Shown piece by piece: positions 35,172 to 46,695 of a stretch of DNA of 64,000 nucleotides. The DNA comes from Linepithema humile. Its lineage: Eukaryota; Arthropoda; Insecta; Hymenoptera; Formicidae. The translations under genes and the position numbers were made by a program. Within the stretch, counting starts at the first letter, position 1, and the number at the start of each line of letters is the position of its first letter. The stretch is from positions 18,724,001-18,788,000 of the forward strand of contig NC_090133.1 of assembly GCF_040581485.1 (NCBI RefSeq), given 5' to 3'. The notes under the pieces are model-generated. The model saw nothing but the letters and a program-made list of their open reading frames with translations. It had not been told where the DNA came from and searched no databases.

Positions 35172-37383
35172 TCTCTTTCTCTCCGTTTCTCACCGTTCCC
35201 TGTCCTCGCTTTCGTCCTTCTCCAGTTCTCCTTCTCATCCTCTTTCGGATCGTCACTACGTAAGGCACTTGGAACAGACCGTACAGCGTTCAAGATGCTC
35301 TGCGCCGCAAACGAATTTACTCTCAAACGTCGTTGACTTAGTCTGTCATTCTAAGTATAAGCATAACGCATATCGGCAAAAAGATAGAGAAACTATACGT
35401 CATTTCGGTGCACTTAATATTTATTTCGCCAAATAACGCATTTCTAAAATCGCTTATTTTTCGTATTGCAAAATCTGACAAATAACTTAATTCACCGCTA
35501 ACAAGAAAATAAATTGATAAAGTAATTTTTCCCGCAAGGCCTTTAAGCCTCTTTTTTCAAAAAGCGATATCTAGCGCATAATTCCGGGCGCGATGGTGCC
35601 TGCAAGGCGATATCTCATTCTGTAAATTCTGACAATGCAAACGACAAACTTTTTAATTAAGGTCGTTATCTCGAGAAATAGGAGAAGGTCCATTCAATTT
35701 TTAATAGATCCTCCTCGGAAGCAGAGAAGGAGATTCTCCAGTCCGTTCGTATTAAGGGTAAGATGTTCAACAGTACTCTGACTGAATAGAGCGCGCGGAT
35801 AGAGTTGAAATTCGAGTTAACTTATTTTTATTTGTTTTTATATCTTATTAACCGATCATATATAACCGATATCTATTGCATCGATAATAATTTAGCAAGC
35901 GACAAATTTTGTTTACTTTATTTTTAAAAATTTCCTTCTATCTTATATATTTTACGACTCACAGCTTTTATAGCTTTATTCCCCTCTTCTGTATTATTTA
36001 TCATGTTTTTGTATAAAATATATTAAACAAATAAATAGTCATTTACGAAAAATAATCATTAATTATTAGAGAAAAACTTGCTCTCTCTTAGAAAAAGAGA
36101 TTGCCCGTAGAAGAAACAATCATCCATCTAAGATACTCGCGATTCTCGGCGCCGTTTCGATAAAACAGACGCTTACATTATCAAGCTTTCCGATCCGTGT
36201 TAGCCGGCTGTATCTCGGCTGCGGGAAAATGGATCTACGATCGATCTGGTTGTGCGCGGTGGCGCGCGAAGAGGATGAACGATTTGATGGTTCACGAGAG
36301 ACGGTCGAGGGGCTTTAGAAACCCTTTCGCCACGAAGAGCAGGTGTTGAAATGGGGTGGAGGTAGGCAGGGATAAGTAGGTGTGCCAAACTAATATTTTC
36401 GCCAACTTCTCCACCTGAGAGAGCCGCCACCACCGTATTTCCCCGACACGCGGATATAAAACGGAGGGAAAAGAGCTAACGCTGGGGCAGTCGGATGAAG
36501 GAGCTCCGACGCTACCAAAGTGGATGGGTAATAACCTTCTTGGCCGCGGTGAGAAATGATTGGCAATCAAAGTTGGTATCGCCACGCGGGGGCGACCGAG
36601 AGTCGTGGCGGCACACCGTCAATGCACTCGGTCTTCTCTTCGCGAGACTTCCTCGTTAACCGTTTCCCTCCTTCTCTTTTTCCTCCTCCCCCCTCCCCAC
36701 CCCCGCCCTGCCCATTCTGTCCCTTTTTCCACTCTTTCTGCCCGCTTTTTTCCCTAGCACTTTTCCTCGCAGGCAATTCTATTTCCTTCGTCCACCTCGC
36801 GGCAACTCCCGACTCCGTCTATTCGCAGAACGAAGCTCGTCGGGCAGAAAATCGCACCTCTCTTTATACTTAGACGACCGAGGGATGCACCGCACGTGCA
36901 TAACACAAGATTGCAACATGTGTAATCGAAATTAACCATCTTTTCTCGTATACGGAATAAATACGCGCACGTACTTCACGTAGTAAGATTTTCTTTAAAT
37001 CTGAAGATGATTTTTTTAAAACAAAAATTTGATTAAAAACTGTTTTATTATTCCATTGAATTAAAATATTTTAACCAAACTTTGAACTGGAATTTTACTT
37101 TTTCGTCAAATCTACTCGAAATAAATTAAAGAATATGACTGTATTATCCATTCGTTCGTAAAACTTCTGTATTTAACGCGTTAACTACTCTGTATAGCTT
37201 CGTAAGTTGTTGAAAGGATGGCATTATATCGTAATTGCGACTTGAAACTTACAAATGTCTATTATTAGTAAACAGCGGCATCGCATCGGTGGTCTCGTTA
37301 CGACCGTAGAAATGCCGAAGAGACGGGACGCGTGGTCGCTAGCGCTCTTAAATACTGTTTGCTCTCGGAGCGGCCTCGAAACG

Positions 37384-37402
37384 ACGGGACGGGACGGGAC
37401 GA
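37384..37402. repeat. (ACGGG)n pentanucleotide repeat
   Basis: Nearly four tandem GACGG/ACGGG units. Confidence 0.8.
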
Positions 37403-39183
37403 TTAAAGAAGACAAAAAGGCATTTAACGAGAGGTTAAGTCGGTAACATTTCTACTTCTCCTGCGTGCCAACGATTTGCTCCTAATGGCCGAACCGTACT
37501 GTCCGAGTATAAAAGAAACGTGAAGAAAAAAGTGCTCTTCTCGTCCCACCTCCTCCTTCTCCTCCCTGCCCGCTCCTAACCGGGAAGGTAATAGCATCGG
37601 TTTTCAGCTAAAGGGGACCACAAGAGTGGACGAATATCGAAGATGAAAAAGAGCAGCCGCCGACGATCGCGGACGAGGTGTGGAGGAGGAATAATATGAA
37701 GTCGGTGGCATGAAAAAGAAGCGAGAGAGAAAGAGAGAGACAGGAAGAGACAAGGTCGAGTGCCGCTGAAAACGAGGAGCAACTACTGCTCGATATGACG
37801 AACAAAAGGCCAACGCGTTTGAAAAAAGGAGAAAAAAGAAATATAAAGAGCAGACGCTTGCAAAAGGATATGATGCGACATAATGACAGTTCGCATAGCA
37901 AGTACAAATGTAATTAAACGCGAAAAAGGAAATCAATAAGAATTAATAGGCGCAAGCAATAACGACAGTTGAGGAAAATTTACATACTTATATACGTTTG
38001 GAATTGACTTCTTCATTGAATGTTTTCACGTGTGTTACCTTTTCTTAAAACTTGTTAATTTGAAAAATATCTTTATAGTATAATAACTTTCAAATTAAAA
38101 TTATATTAAAATATATCAATTAAAATGGAGACCGTATAAAAATTAAAGTTATATGTATTTTAATCAATTGGATTCCATAAAGATCGTGCAATAAAGAGTT
38201 TGTTTTCAGTTAATAATTATTTTATAAATGTTCATATATTTCGCGCTGGCACGTTTATAATTACTTCAAATATTATCCAAGTAACCCGAAACCCGCATAT
38301 AACACGCCATCGGAATTCACCATCTGCCGCTTCGCAATATCGCACTAGACACGTCATTGTCTGATAATTAACACTATACACGATATACTTTTAAAAGAAA
38401 AACGGTTCCCGAAATATTGCTAAGTAGCTGATTACGCTACTTAGCTGTAAAACACTACGCTATTTGCTATAAAACAAGCTACTTATTATTTTTTTTTAAA
38501 TCATGATTCAATAATTTCATTATTTCAGATTAAGAGGGACTTTACATCTTTCCAATCTTAATCAAGTTAATTTCTTAACACAATAAATGTTCTATCGACG
38601 CCAATTTCCGACAGAAATAACTTCAAAATTAGCGGAGGAATACTACAACGTTCGATATGTTACGAAGGAGAGACAGAGGAATGCGAGCAAAAGAAGCGGA
38701 AGATGCAGAGAGAAGACGAAAGAGAGAGAAAGAAGTAGGAGACGAAGAGAGAGACAGAGAGGAGCAAAAGAATTTGCGACCTTGCCGCGGCGCGGACTAG
38801 GCCGCGGTTTCCAGCCGCCGAGACTTCTCCCATCGCCGGCTTCTTCGTGGTGGTTCGCCGCTGCCGGTGAGATCGCTCCTGCCGCGAGGAGAGGAGATCG
38901 TAGGTGATTATGGGAAGCCCCCGGTCCCCGTACCGGAGGCAGATCAGAGGTGCCGCCTTCTGCGATGACGGAGCGATCCTCGCGAAATAATCACCCGTCC
39001 GTCCGGACGGTCCTGTTTCCTTCGCGCCGGTATACAAACCTTCTCGAACCGAGGCCGAGGAGATAGTATAGGTAGTCCACTTGCACGCGGGACCGATTAA
39101 TCACCTGGAAGCTGCGGAAACGCCTCGAGACACCGCACCGGCGCGGCGACGCCGGTTATTTGCATCGCAGCGCGCGAGTCGTG

Positions 39184-39202
39184 CCGGCCGGGCCGGCCGG
39201 CC
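39184..39202. repeat. CCGG-rich palindromic cluster
   Basis: Overlapping GGCC/CCGG palindromes form a 19-bp all-G/C tract. Confidence 0.75.
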
Positions 39203-40028
39203 TCGAGCGAGCCACGAAAAACGCTCACGGGATCATTAGGTCGGATTAAATTAACCCCTTCGGCGATGCGAGGTTTGATGAAGGATGCGCGTTGTGCGCT
39301 ACTACAACGGCAGCGTGTACTTTCGATCAGACATGCCTCCGTGCGCTGGGACGTCAAACAGTTATGTTCACGTTACTTTTGTTAAATTCAATTCTCACGT
39401 TTCGTCTCAATATTTCTCATGATAAATTTTAAAACATTAAAGAGAAAGAGTCAAAAGTAGGGAGTTGTCACTGCATTAAAACAAAAAATATCATAAACGA
39501 AATGAATAATTTTGCTCATGCACGAGTTCGTGCATATTTACTCGTTTTTTTTTTATTTGCAATTACGCACATTTTAAAAGTTGAGTAAAAAACAAAGAAT
39601 TTTTTGAAGAAATAAAAAGCAAGTTGCACTGATAAGTAATATGGATAAAATATCACAATTTTCTTAATGCAAATTAAATATTAGCTTTCATATTTTTAGT
39701 AGTAAACCAAACTTGTATCAGACGTAATTATGGTAGTTGCTTTTCTTAAGTTTAATTTATTATAAAGTCAAATACACGGTGCATTTCGGCGATCACTTTA
39801 CGGAAAAATATCTCTTCGCTTCGAGTTCGTGCATATTTTTCGCGCGCTTAGCTTTCCGTATTTCTCTTGCGCCGTCAACAAAGTGCATCGCACTTCTTAA
39901 GTAACCGTGATGTCCCATATTTTGCGCACACATCTACAGAAAATATAGTCGCGATAACTTTTGCTTGATATAATTTTCCAAACCCCAGTATGCGATGATA
40001 AATAAACATCGCGCGAGAATTATAAGAT

Positions 40029-40253
40029 ACGGAAAAAATTTTATATCAAAATTTACTATATATTTACTTATATATAAGATATATAAGATATATATACATA
40101 TAAGATATAATATGATAGTAGTCAGACCATAAAAAGAATTATAAGTTTAAATAACTATTATGTAAACAACATAGTAAAAATTATTATAATTCCTTCATGA
40201 TACGCAACTACTGGCGTCCATATTAATTTTTTATATAAAATTTTCTCCGTGTA
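40029..40253 (-). mobile_element. MITE-like inverted-repeat element, copy 3
   Basis: Inverted relative to the other two copies and more diverged. Ends ACGGAAAAAATTTTATATC and TTTTTTATATAAAATTTTC followed by TCCGTGT. The interior keeps ATAAGTTTAAATA, an ATTATGT block and AACATAGTAAAAATT, the reverse strand of copies 1 and 2. It has lost most of the CCGCGAACC arms and carries about 50 bp of ATATAAG-type repeat at about 40062-40113, which accounts for its greater length. The repeat probably expanded or inserted after integration. Confidence 0.65.
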
Positions 40254-41043
40254 TATAATCTTCATTTCTCCATTATTCCTCAATTAATAAAACAATTCTA
40301 ATTATGTAATATAACTACATTTAATTAAATGCAAGAGCAATTGCAGTATAAAATGAAATAATGTGGCATCAGTACACAACGCCTTTTATATGTACAGTTT
40401 TCAAACGCGTTAAATTCTCGAGGGATAAATCGCAATGTAAAAATTTGGTCGCCAAAACCGTCGTCGGGAAAACCAACACCGACCCTCTTCAGATATTTGA
40501 TACTAGAAGCCATGTCACACCGGCTGTTTCTAGTATACGCGGCCTTCGTCATTATTAGCCTCTGCTTAACCGATCGAAGCATCGATCAGGGTATCGTGTT
40601 CGTGTTACGCGAGCTGCCCACGTGGTTATTTCCTTCCGCTATTATATAGCCACGAAAAGTGAAAGTACCATTACAAAAAGTGTGCTCGATAGAATAGCCA
40701 TAGCTACCTAATATGTGTGCTGTAATTAATTGTAGTTTCTGCATTAAAGTGTTCACTTTCTCACAATACTTAGCGCGTAACGCAAAAGTGGAATACAGAA
40801 TTTAACTATTTTTACAGGCCAAATATTTCGGCAATTAAGCGTTGTGAGAGCAATTTTTTATTAAAATAAAATCCGTTGAAATTTTTCATATTAAATAAAT
40901 TAATATTGTAGTTATTGTTATCTCGATATTTTCATTGTAGAAAAATTATTTTTAAAACGGAAAACAAAATTCGCAAAACAAAAAACAATTTTTTGCGTTA
41001 TATGATTTTAGATAATACTATTTGAATATGAGTATTTCAAAAT
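40254..41043. other. AT-rich noncoding stretch
   Basis: AT-rich with a moderately GC-rich patch at about 40.4-40.65 kb. Overlapping short frames occur on both strands there, and no gene is recognised. Confidence 0.6.
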
Positions 41044-41084
41044 TTGATTTTACAAATTCGTCGCGATACTTCAATCGTTATCAG

Positions 41085-41249
41085 CTCGCGCTGTTCGCGC
41101 ACACTTCACTTCACACCACCGCTCGCGCATAAATATCCGAAGCTCAAGTGTTATCGCGAAAAATTGGCGGGAGCCGTTAAAACTTCCGAAGTTCGCGAAG
41201 TCCTCCAAGTCAGACGAGTCGCTCTTTCTTGCACGATTAAACCAGCGCG
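41085..41249 (+). promoter_or_regulatory. candidate promoter and first exon
   Basis: A sharp AT-to-CpG-rich transition at about 41.08 kb is followed by a TATA-like CATAAATATCC at about 41127. It ends at a strong donor, AGCGCG|GTAAGTGC (intron starting at 41250). A frame is open from 41044 to the donor (about 68 codons) but contains no ATG, so an untranslated first exon is more likely than coding. TCAGACG at about 41209 is initiator-like but lies too far from the TATA-like motif to pair with it. The CGT repeat begins just inside the putative intron. All motifs are weak individually. Confidence 0.25.
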
Positions 41250-41260
41250 GTAAGTGCTAA

Positions 41261-41268
41261 CGTCGGCG

Positions 41269-41310
<42 letters not shown>

Positions 41311-41315
41311 CCGTC
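41261..41315. repeat. (CGT)n trinucleotide repeat
   Basis: About 17 CGT/GTC triplets, with GCC variants at both ends. It reads as poly-Ser (plus strand, one frame) or poly-Arg/poly-Val in other frames, and inflates the frames at 41254-41613. If the donor at 41250 is real, the array is intronic. Confidence 0.9.
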
Positions 41316-44300
41316 TCTACTCTTCGTACGTCATGATTCGCCCGAATCTCGTCCATCTTTCCCTGCCCGCGGCACCTGTTTCTTTCAGCTCGTTCCTTGG
41401 GAACTCGACGAAATTAGCCGGATTACCGCGGACGTGGGACGGCCTCGAACTCTCCTCGGAGGCAGACGGAGACGACGGCTCACGAAAAAAAGAGCGCGGA
41501 AAGAAGGGAACGGACAAGCGACGGCGAGGGGGAACGAGAGGGTGAGCGGCATGCCGTGTGGAAGAAACGGGGAGGGAGATGCAGAGGAGGAACGAGGAGT
41601 GCAAGGAGCGTGACCCGCGTAGCAGCGGGAAGGAAGAGGCACCTTCGAAACAGGTGTAGAGTCCATTCGGCGGGGGGAGTTCTCGCGAGCCTGCACACCG
41701 AGGTTAATGATTCACCTTTACGACCAAAAGACGCCGGTGTGCGCCCCGTTCGTTCCCTCGGCTCGGCACACCGACACGGTGTGCCGGCAGATTACTCGAT
41801 TTTCGTTTATTAGCCGCGGGATCGCTAAAAATTGATTCTAACTATTATGTTACCTGCCGTTAAGTATTCGTAGTGAATACGTTGGGACCATTAAGTTGAG
41901 ATAATTGATTGTTTATAGTAATAGCGAGTACCTGAGCGTTTAGCTTGGGCTGTTTGCGATAATAACACAATTTTTCTCACAGTGCTGTTGGTATAAGTGC
42001 AGCAATACAGTTATATTGATGTAATTCATTTATGAAGAATTCCATTTTTTTTGCAAAACGTTTTTGTTGAAAAATATCAAGTTAAAATTATATATTATCT
42101 TTTTTCGCTACTCAAATATATGAATTATATAAGACATTCCTATATAACTGTTTGAAAATTGTGAAAAAAATTGATAAAATTTCCAAAAGTCTCCGTTGTG
42201 TTTTATTCAAACTAGTAGTACCAAAAATTATTTTGCAGAATCCATTGCAGAATCTAATAAAACTAATTTATAACTAAATCTCCCCTCCAATTAATATAAA
42301 ATGTTTAAGCTTTCAATAAAACGATTTAAAAGAGTAGTAAGTAATGAATTAATTAAGTTTTCTCTTTGAAAAAGAATCTATAAATAAATATAACATAGCA
42401 AGATGTAGCCTCAAGTGTGAGAAACATAAATCTTGGCGAACGAGAGCGTCGAGTGACTCGTAGGCGACAAGAGGAGGGCCGGCGACGCGAAGGTAAACGA
42501 GTGTGGAGTGTCGATCCCGAGTTTGGGCATCGATCGTGGACGCCACTCTGCGCCGCGACAGCCGTTCCGCTGGATGAAGTCGTTCGGCAAGACCGGCCGG
42601 GCGTTAAAATTACCTATCGCGGTAACCTGAGCGAGACGGGGTCGATCTCGCGGCGCGGTGGCCGGGAGGAGGACGAAACGACCTGGAATAAAAACGCAAG
42701 GAGAGTAGGAAGAGAGACGTTTGAGCGCGGGGAAAGAGAAAGAGAGGGAACCGATCGCCGGGAGGTAGGATGGGATAATGCGTTGCCGATTTCGCGATGA
42801 CGCCGAGGGAAAAAGGAGAGCGAGAGACCGGGCGGCGGCAGGACGATCTCGGGAGAGAAGGACGACGATGGATAACGACGCCGATGGAGGAAAAGAAAAT
42901 AGAGAGAATCGACCGCGCGGACGCGCGGAGCGGATCTTTCAAAGAGGCAATTTCGTAATTATGAGAGAGGAACGGGCTCCGTGGGGCGACCCGCCGGCCG
43001 GAACGAGATCGTATCGCGTTTTTCTTCTTTGACTGCGCGCGGAGTCGACCGCGCGCGGGGGCATAACCCTACCACGATAAGGATCTCGAGGTGAAGCCGC
43101 GTTGTATATATTTCGTACATGCGCTCTTCCCCCTTTCGAGCTACCTTAAATACCGGTCGTTTAAGCGCTAAAAGCACCGCTCGGCGAGGTGCACTCTCGT
43201 GCCTCCTCGACAAAACGCGGTCGCACACCGAAGGAAAGAGAAGCACCGTGTGGCCGAAATGTTGCGACGCGAGCAGATTTTTCTACTTTCATGCTTACTG
43301 AACAAGTGTCTGCTAAGATCAGCCAAGATTTTATTATAAAAAATACATTTATTAATTAAATTTCATTAAATTTCGGTCGAGCAAAAATCATAATTTGTTA
43401 ATCAATATGTGCCCTATTTTTTTTTATAAATCTGGAATGATTTATCAGTCCGAATCATTTTATGAGAAAAAAAACTTTTATTTTAAGACCCTAAAATATT
43501 TTAATAAAATTTTTGTATTGAGAAAAAGATAATCACCCTATATATTTTGTGGCCTCGACTTAAAATAATATCTGTGAGATTAAAGATACAAGTGACAAGA
43601 ATTCGACTGAGTAATTAGGCCACTATATTGTGGCAAGATTACTCGCGATAACAAAAACACGGCCTTGGGAACTCACGATCACAGGAAGTATAAAGTATGA
43701 GATTCAAATATCAAAAAGTGCTCATACACCGGAACAACCATAAAAACGGACTACCGCGTGTTTAACTACTTACCGTGATGACGGCGCGCGATACTGCATT
43801 ACATAAAGCAAACTTCGAAAAACAGCAGTTATGCGACCGCATTGTGTAGCGGTTTTTCATCTTCGTATTTAAAAAAGAACCGGGTCAAACTTCTGCTTTC
43901 GCATTCTGTGCAACATCGCGACCAGAATGGTGTTATTAAACTAACGAGAAGAGAATTAATCAATCCAAAAGTATTGCAGCACAGCTTCGGCAACAAGACG
44001 GCTTATCTGTCAATTTCAAACGCTAAGACATAATATTATAAAAAAGCTTCAAACATTTACTAAAATGTCTATTGAAGCTCTAGGACTTTTAGAAGTTTGG
44101 TAAAGCTCGCTTTTTCATAATTCAACAATTATTGAAGATTCAGCACGGAGCGAATTTCAGAAGTTAGCTGCCGCGATCTCTTTACGAATCCCGAATCTCG
44201 CACGGAACTTTCAAACAATCAAACTTACATATGATAATCGCTAAAATTTCCTCGCGGGCAACTCAAGTATTTTCCGGTAAACGTACACGAGCATGTCGAG

Positions 44301-46695
44301 CAAATTCGAAGTTAAGGAAAGCAGAGAGAGCACCCGTGGGAACTAATCACGATCGCTATGCAGACGCGTCTCTTGGACCTTCTACGATACTCACGTACGG
44401 TCGTTACCGAAGTTTCCCCGTCGAACAGTAAACGTAACGATCGAATGCAGCGAAAGGATGACTCCCGGCGTGCAGAGAGGAGAGCATCTACCCGCGGATA
44501 GATCGAGATATCTCCAGCCAAGCCACAAAGTCGTTTGCCAGCCAAGTTTCGGCTACACATATATACCGCAACGTGCGCGCAGCTACCTCTCAGACCACGT
44601 GGCGACCGCGTAGAAACCGCGCCGCTACGTTGCATCGCCGAATCGCGTCAAGCTACACCGAAGTAACGTAAAGCCTGCTTTTAGCTTATTAGCGGGCCAG
44701 ACGAGGCGATCTTTTCGAACGGGAAAAAACTCTAATCGGCGTTGAACGCCTGTATTATCGGTATGATGCGATCATTTAATGAACGCAAGCGTTTCATTAA
44801 TACTTTCATATATAATAATTATATTATTATAGAATAATAATTATAATTATACGTTATTAAATTTAATTTGATAAATCAATAAATACATCCTGAATGCAAA
44901 TTCGGATCCACCGATTCGTGCGTTATTAATTTAAAAATTAACTTTGATTCTCCAAGATAACTCTAGCGATAGACATAATAATATTATAACTATATATTCC
45001 ATATATTCCATAATAATAATTCGTTAATATATTCCATCCCGATCCCGATAATAATATGTTACAGTCAATAATTAAATTCGATGCAGTTAAACGCGAATGA
45101 TGCAGTTTACAAATTTCGCACGATTTCACGAAAGATCGACAGGACTAACCACACGATGCCGGGAAATTGATTTTTCCCCAAAAAATATCACTGCGAATTA
45201 CACGGTCAAGGATGAGCGGCTGTGAATAAAGTTATTATGGTTCTCGCTGGGGTACGGCTGATCAAGCAGCTCAAAACGAGACGATCGAGGCAAGAAACAC
45301 GAGACAACGGCTCTCAGACCGCTCGTAAACTTCTCGAGCCGAGAAATTTCATCGTCCACGCGGCGGCATAGAGCAAAGAATGATACAAATTCTCATAATA
45401 AGGACAATCATGCGGAGGGCAGGGAAGCGGAACGACGACGAAGTGGGCAGAAGAAATTAGGAACGAAGGTAAGAGTAAAGCAGGATCCGACCACCCGGTC
45501 GCGACTCGATTCGGACGGACTGCAGACACGAAACCACCAATGACCAACCGCGCATTATAAAACCGTAAACCACCACTGATCATTACACCTAAAATGGGAG
45601 ATGGCGAGGAAAAAGAGAGCTCCCACCTCGATAATCAACGATCGACGATTATATTTGGAAAGTATACATCGTAGAATTCGAGCGGCCAAATGGCGCGATA
45701 ATTTTTCTCAGCTAATAATTCATCGAAATTGGACAAAATTAATTTAACAAATAATAATTGTGCTATAAAGGTAGATTAAAAATTTCGTCATTATACAATA
45801 ATTTTTTTATAAAAATTTGATATAAAATTTAAATATCAAATTGTGAAACTAAAAAAACATGTCTGCGTGTGTAAATACACAGCAAGGATCTCTATATGAA
45901 AGTGACTTAATAAATTGATTAATTTTCTAGACTGCAGCTTATACATTAATTAAAAACATCATCACTTTGAAAGCATCTATTTATTTGAAGCAACACGCAA
46001 CGAGAAAAATTGCAACGTGAAACTTGAAGTAATAAGAGAAAATGTTTTATATCTCTGGACGCAAAAGAGAATTCAGTTATTAGTCATTCAGCGCGACGCG
46101 TATACGTGCAGATTTTATTGTCTCGACTCTGTGACGTGTGTGACATTGTTAAACGCGAATACCGCAAAGCACTGTGGCAGGCCCACAAGACAGGGAAATT
46201 ACATTTTTACCGAATATGTATGTGGCTTTTTGCGCTCGAATCCAGCGGAAAAAGTATAAACGCAGATAAAATTTGATTTCAGCCGGGATGCGAGGGAAGC
46301 GAGTGCATTTAAATATTGGACTCGGGTCAACGGCAAAGCGTGCTGGGTCGAACATGAATTCACCGCATAAAATATAAAATTTAAATTTTTTTCTATAGAG
46401 GAAATTGTCATAACACTTATATCCGTTGGTGGATCATTTTTTTATCATCTATACGATAAAGTCTATTAATTCTAGTTTTTTATTAAATGTTTTCTATTTA
46501 ATATTGCACCGACATTGATCGTCGCAAACGTCAACTTCGGGAAGCGAAATCTACATAAAATCGCATTTAATACTACGACGTAAAAATAAAATCTTTTACT
46601 TGCGTGAAAGAACAGAAAACGAAGATTTAAATAAAATGTAATTTGAATTTCATTCATTCTTTATTAGAATTTTCAAGTACAAAAAAGGAATAACA
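41316..46695. other. noncoding stretch with CpG- and purine-rich blocks
   Basis: CpG-rich at 41.3-41.8, 42.4-43.3, 44.26-44.68 and 45.23-45.64 kb, strongly AT-rich elsewhere. The 42.42-42.95 kb block is purine-rich on the plus strand. A minus-strand donor-like ATCACG|GTAAGT (intron from 43773) follows a possible acceptor ending TGCAG (43796-43794), which would define a 20-nt microexon with weak support. A donor-like GAAG|GTAAGAG lies at 45469. A 6-bp hairpin (GTATTC/GAATAC) is at 41864-41880. No gene is recognised. Confidence 0.5.

Larger units (their letters stand above)
28614..40028. other. long noncoding stretch, no gene recognised
   Basis: AT-rich DNA alternates with CpG-rich blocks at about 29.97-30.24, 31.3-31.9, 32.5-32.96, 33.2-33.86, 34.84-35.33, 36.2-36.9, 37.24-37.8 and 38.65-39.36 kb. 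Several blocks are strand-asymmetric: pyrimidine-rich on the plus strand at 33.65-33.71 and 36.66-36.77 kb, purine-rich at 32.57-32.65, 37.64-37.76 and 38.65-38.78 kb. Frames up to 199 codons (33184-33783) are Ser/Arg/Leu-rich and overlap on both strands. No gene, RNA or transposase is recognised. Confidence 0.55.

Noticed and set aside
43405..43545. AT-rich segment ending AATCACCCTATATA, suggestive of a transposon end
   Set aside because: No inverted or direct partner end and no second copy in the window.
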